A stretch of 22,790 nucleotides of DNA, from positions 1 to 22,790 of the forward strand of contig CAZSMU010000051.1 of assembly GCA_964607915.1 (NCBI GenBank), in the 5' to 3' direction. Source of the stretch: JADJPL01 sp964607915. Lineage in GTDB: Bacteria; Bacteroidota; Bacteroidia; Chitinophagales; Saprospiraceae. This document shows, in pieces, positions 21,383 to 22,790 of this stretch; within the stretch, counting starts at the first letter, position 1, and each line of letters starts with the position of its first letter. The position numbers and the translations under genes were made by a program. The notes beneath the pieces were generated by a model. It was not told the DNA's origin and searched no databases. It saw only the letters and a program-made list of their open reading frames with translations.

Positions 21383-22540
21383 ATGTCCTACATACCTCGC
21401 AGTATAGAAGCCACTATCCGGTCGTTGTTGTCGAAATACCCTATCCTGGCTCTTACGGGGCCGCGGCAGTCGGGAAAAACGACGCTTCTAAAGAACTTGC
21501 TGCCGAATTACAGCTATGTATCGCTAGAGAATACGGACGCGCGGTATTTTGCCGAAGCGGATCCCAACGGCTTCCTTGCAAAATACCGGGGCCAAACCAT
21601 TATTGACGAGGCACAGCGGGTACCTGCCCTGTTCTCCTATTTGCAAACCAAAGTGGACGCCGAGGGAAAAATGGGGCAGTACATACTTTCCGGGTCGCAG
21701 AACTTTCATCTGCTGGAGCGCATCACACAGAGCCTGGCCGGCAGGGTGGCCTTGTGCAAGCTCCTGCCTTTGGATTCAGGGGAGCTCTCTGCGGCCGGAT
21801 TGCTCTCCCGCGATTGGAAATCATCCATTATCCAGGGGTTTTACCCGGCTATCTATGACCGGGAGCTCCATCCGGCGATTTTTTATTCAAATTACGTCCA
21901 GACCTATCTCGACCGGGACGTAAGTGCCCTGTCCAATATCCATGATTTGCGGCTTTTTCGCAACTTTCTCGGCTTGTGTGCTGCCCGTACGGGTCAGTTG
22001 CTCAATATGAACAACCTGGCCCTGGAATGTGGGATTTCGCAACCTACTGTAAAATCCTGGCTTTCCATTCTCGAAAGTAGTTATATCCTTTTCCTGTTGC
22101 CGCCCTACTTTGAGAATTTCAGCAAGCGTATCGTGAAGACCCCAAAACTATACTTCTACGATATCGGGTTGGCCAGTTTTCTCCTGGGGTTGCGGGAACA
22201 GGGAGAACTTGACGATGACCCCTCCCTTGCCGGCAGTTTATTCGAGAATCTGGTGATTGCCGATATTCTGAAAAAAAATCATCACCAATACCTGCTTCGC
22301 GACTATTGGTTTTGGAGAGACTCCCATGGCCACGAGATAGATTTGCTCACTAAACGGGGCGGGCGCTTCGATATATTCGAGATCAAATCCACCCAGACCA
22401 TTCTGCCTCGCCTTTTGAAAGGTATGGTGTACTTTTCGGAAATCGCCGGCAGCAAAGTGCGGTCGCAAATGCTCCTCTACGGAGGGGACGATAGCCACGA
22501 CCGCTCGGGGTATGCTGTCAGGCAGTGGTACGAGGGCTGA
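21383..22540 (+). CDS. AAA_14/DUF4143 family ATPase
   Basis: A 385-residue two-domain protein. The N-terminal AAA_14 ATPase has Walker A ALTGPRQSGKTTLL (23-36), Walker B TIIDEAQRVP (72-81) and a sensor-like YILSGSQNFHLL (100-111). A winged-helix-like segment follows (GQLLNMNNLALECGISQPTV, about 204-223). The C-terminal DUF4143 domain (about 175-380) includes the conserved LFENLVIADILK (286-297). It also has HEIDLLTKRGGRFDIFEIKS (317-336), which places Asp320 and Glu333-x-Lys335 as in a PD-(D/E)xK nuclease-like core. The family is abundant and erratically distributed among bacteria; its function is unproven. It appears intact and monocistronic, with a 118-nt AT-rich upstream region containing TAATTTTA at 21353-21360 as a weak promoter candidate. 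Confidence 0.92.
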   Translation: MSYIPRSIEATIRSLLSKYPILALTGPRQSGKTTLLKNLLPNYSYVSLENTDARYFAEADPNGFLAKYRGQTIIDEAQRVPALFSYLQTKVDAEGKMGQYILSGSQNFHLLERITQSLAGRVALCKLLPLDSGELSAAGLLSRDWKSSIIQGFYPAIYDRELHPAIFYSNYVQTYLDRDVSALSNIHDLRLFRNFLGLCAARTGQLLNMNNLALECGISQPTVKSWLSILESSYILFLLPPYFENFSKRIVKTPKLYFYDIGLASFLLGLREQGELDDDPSLAGSLFENLVIADILKKNHHQYLLRDYWFWRDSHGHEIDLLTKRGGRFDIFEIKSTQTILPRLLKGMVYFSEIAGSKVRSQMLLYGGDDSHDRSGYAVRQWYEG

Positions 22541-22582
22541 GTCGTACCGGTTTTGTGTGTGACGCACTAAATATAGTTCAAC

Positions 22583-22790
22583 ATGCAGAAGAGAATCCCT
22601 TGGGGCCAAAGCGAAGCAGGGTGCATACCCCTTCCGGCAGGTATCGGTGCGGTACCGAAATATCCCGGCTCTTGGCGCTGGGCTAAACTTGTGGCCATCC
22701 TGTCCTTCGCGCTCCCTTTTCCGGTATTCACACAGCCTCCTGTACCGGCGAAAATCGGTCTGACCCTGAGCGGCGGCGGTGCAAAAGGAC
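22583..22790 (+). CDS. Patatin-like phospholipase, N-terminal fragment cut by window end
   Basis: An incomplete frame of 69 complete codons running off the window. From the ATG at 22583 it reads MQKRIPWGQS, then a hydrophobic stretch (LVAILSFALPFPVF) that fits a signal peptide with an unusually long N-terminal tail, then KIGLTLSGGGAKG. The GGGAKG is the oxyanion-hole motif that opens patatin domains. In Bacteroidota such proteins usually continue into a POTRA/BamA-like outer-membrane barrel (PlpD-type), but that part lies outside the window. The long segment before the hydrophobic stretch suggests that the true start may be further in, but no internal ATG is available before the hydrophobic region. 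It begins 42 nt after the AAA_14 gene and may be co-transcribed. Confidence 0.8.
   Translation, partial: MQKRIPWGQSEAGCIPLPAGIGAVPKYPGSWRWAKLVAILSFALPFPVFTQPPVPAKIGLTLSGGGAKG

Overview
The window looks like a chromosomal segment of a GC-rich member of the Bacteroidota, most likely the Saprospiria (Lewinella/Phaeodactylibacter-like). The placement is inferred from a SusC/SusD outer-membrane pair, a subtilase with a type IX secretion (T9SS) sorting domain, a PafA-type alkaline phosphatase, the Bacteroidota gene order rpmB-rpmG-DUF4295-ftsY, and promoters of the TTTG / TAnnTTTG type without Shine-Dalgarno sequences. No 16S or other species-level marker is present.

Layout. 1-750: two adjacent copies of an intergenic palindromic repeat, then a small lipoprotein that is little more than a TonB-receptor plug domain, closed by a perfect 27-bp-stem terminator. 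757-5229 (minus): a susC-susD pair with no degradative enzymes beside it. 5230-5640: gene-free, with the ribA promoter. 5641-9133: GTP cyclohydrolase II, a PIG3-like quinone oxidoreductase, an App1-type phosphatase (minus) and a secreted NTF2-like protein. 9146-12216 (minus): an informational operon, tRNA-Arg(ACG)-rpmB-rpmG-DUF4295-ftsY, followed by an RlpA/SPOR cell-wall protein. 12380-13996 (minus): T9SS subtilase. 13997-14600: gene-free, with two repeat copies, an orphan terminator and a promoter. 14601-17393: a TolB-like propeller protein and a PafA phosphatase in one unit, meeting a bile-acid:Na+ symporter-family gene tail to tail with overlapping ends. 18478-18758: an AT-rich leader with alternative hairpins. 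18759-21264: dapB-dapA-dapD, three consecutive steps from aspartate semialdehyde toward diaminopimelate and lysine. 21383-22790: an AAA_14/DUF4143 ATPase and the beginning of a patatin-like phospholipase cut by the window end.

Most genes are recognisable housekeeping or envelope functions. The less ordinary material is non-coding. (1) A family of about 70-85 bp palindromic elements (one 166-bp version, one mini version) lies only between genes, and four copies end 10-33 nt from a start codon. (2) The dapB leader holds three mutually complementary segments, so that the middle one can pair either upstream or downstream, with a T-run after one of the alternatives; this resembles an attenuator or riboswitch but matches no class I recognise. 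(3) A strong minus-strand terminator upstream of the subtilase has no gene in front of it. I saw no CRISPR array, prophage, IS transposase or defence cluster.
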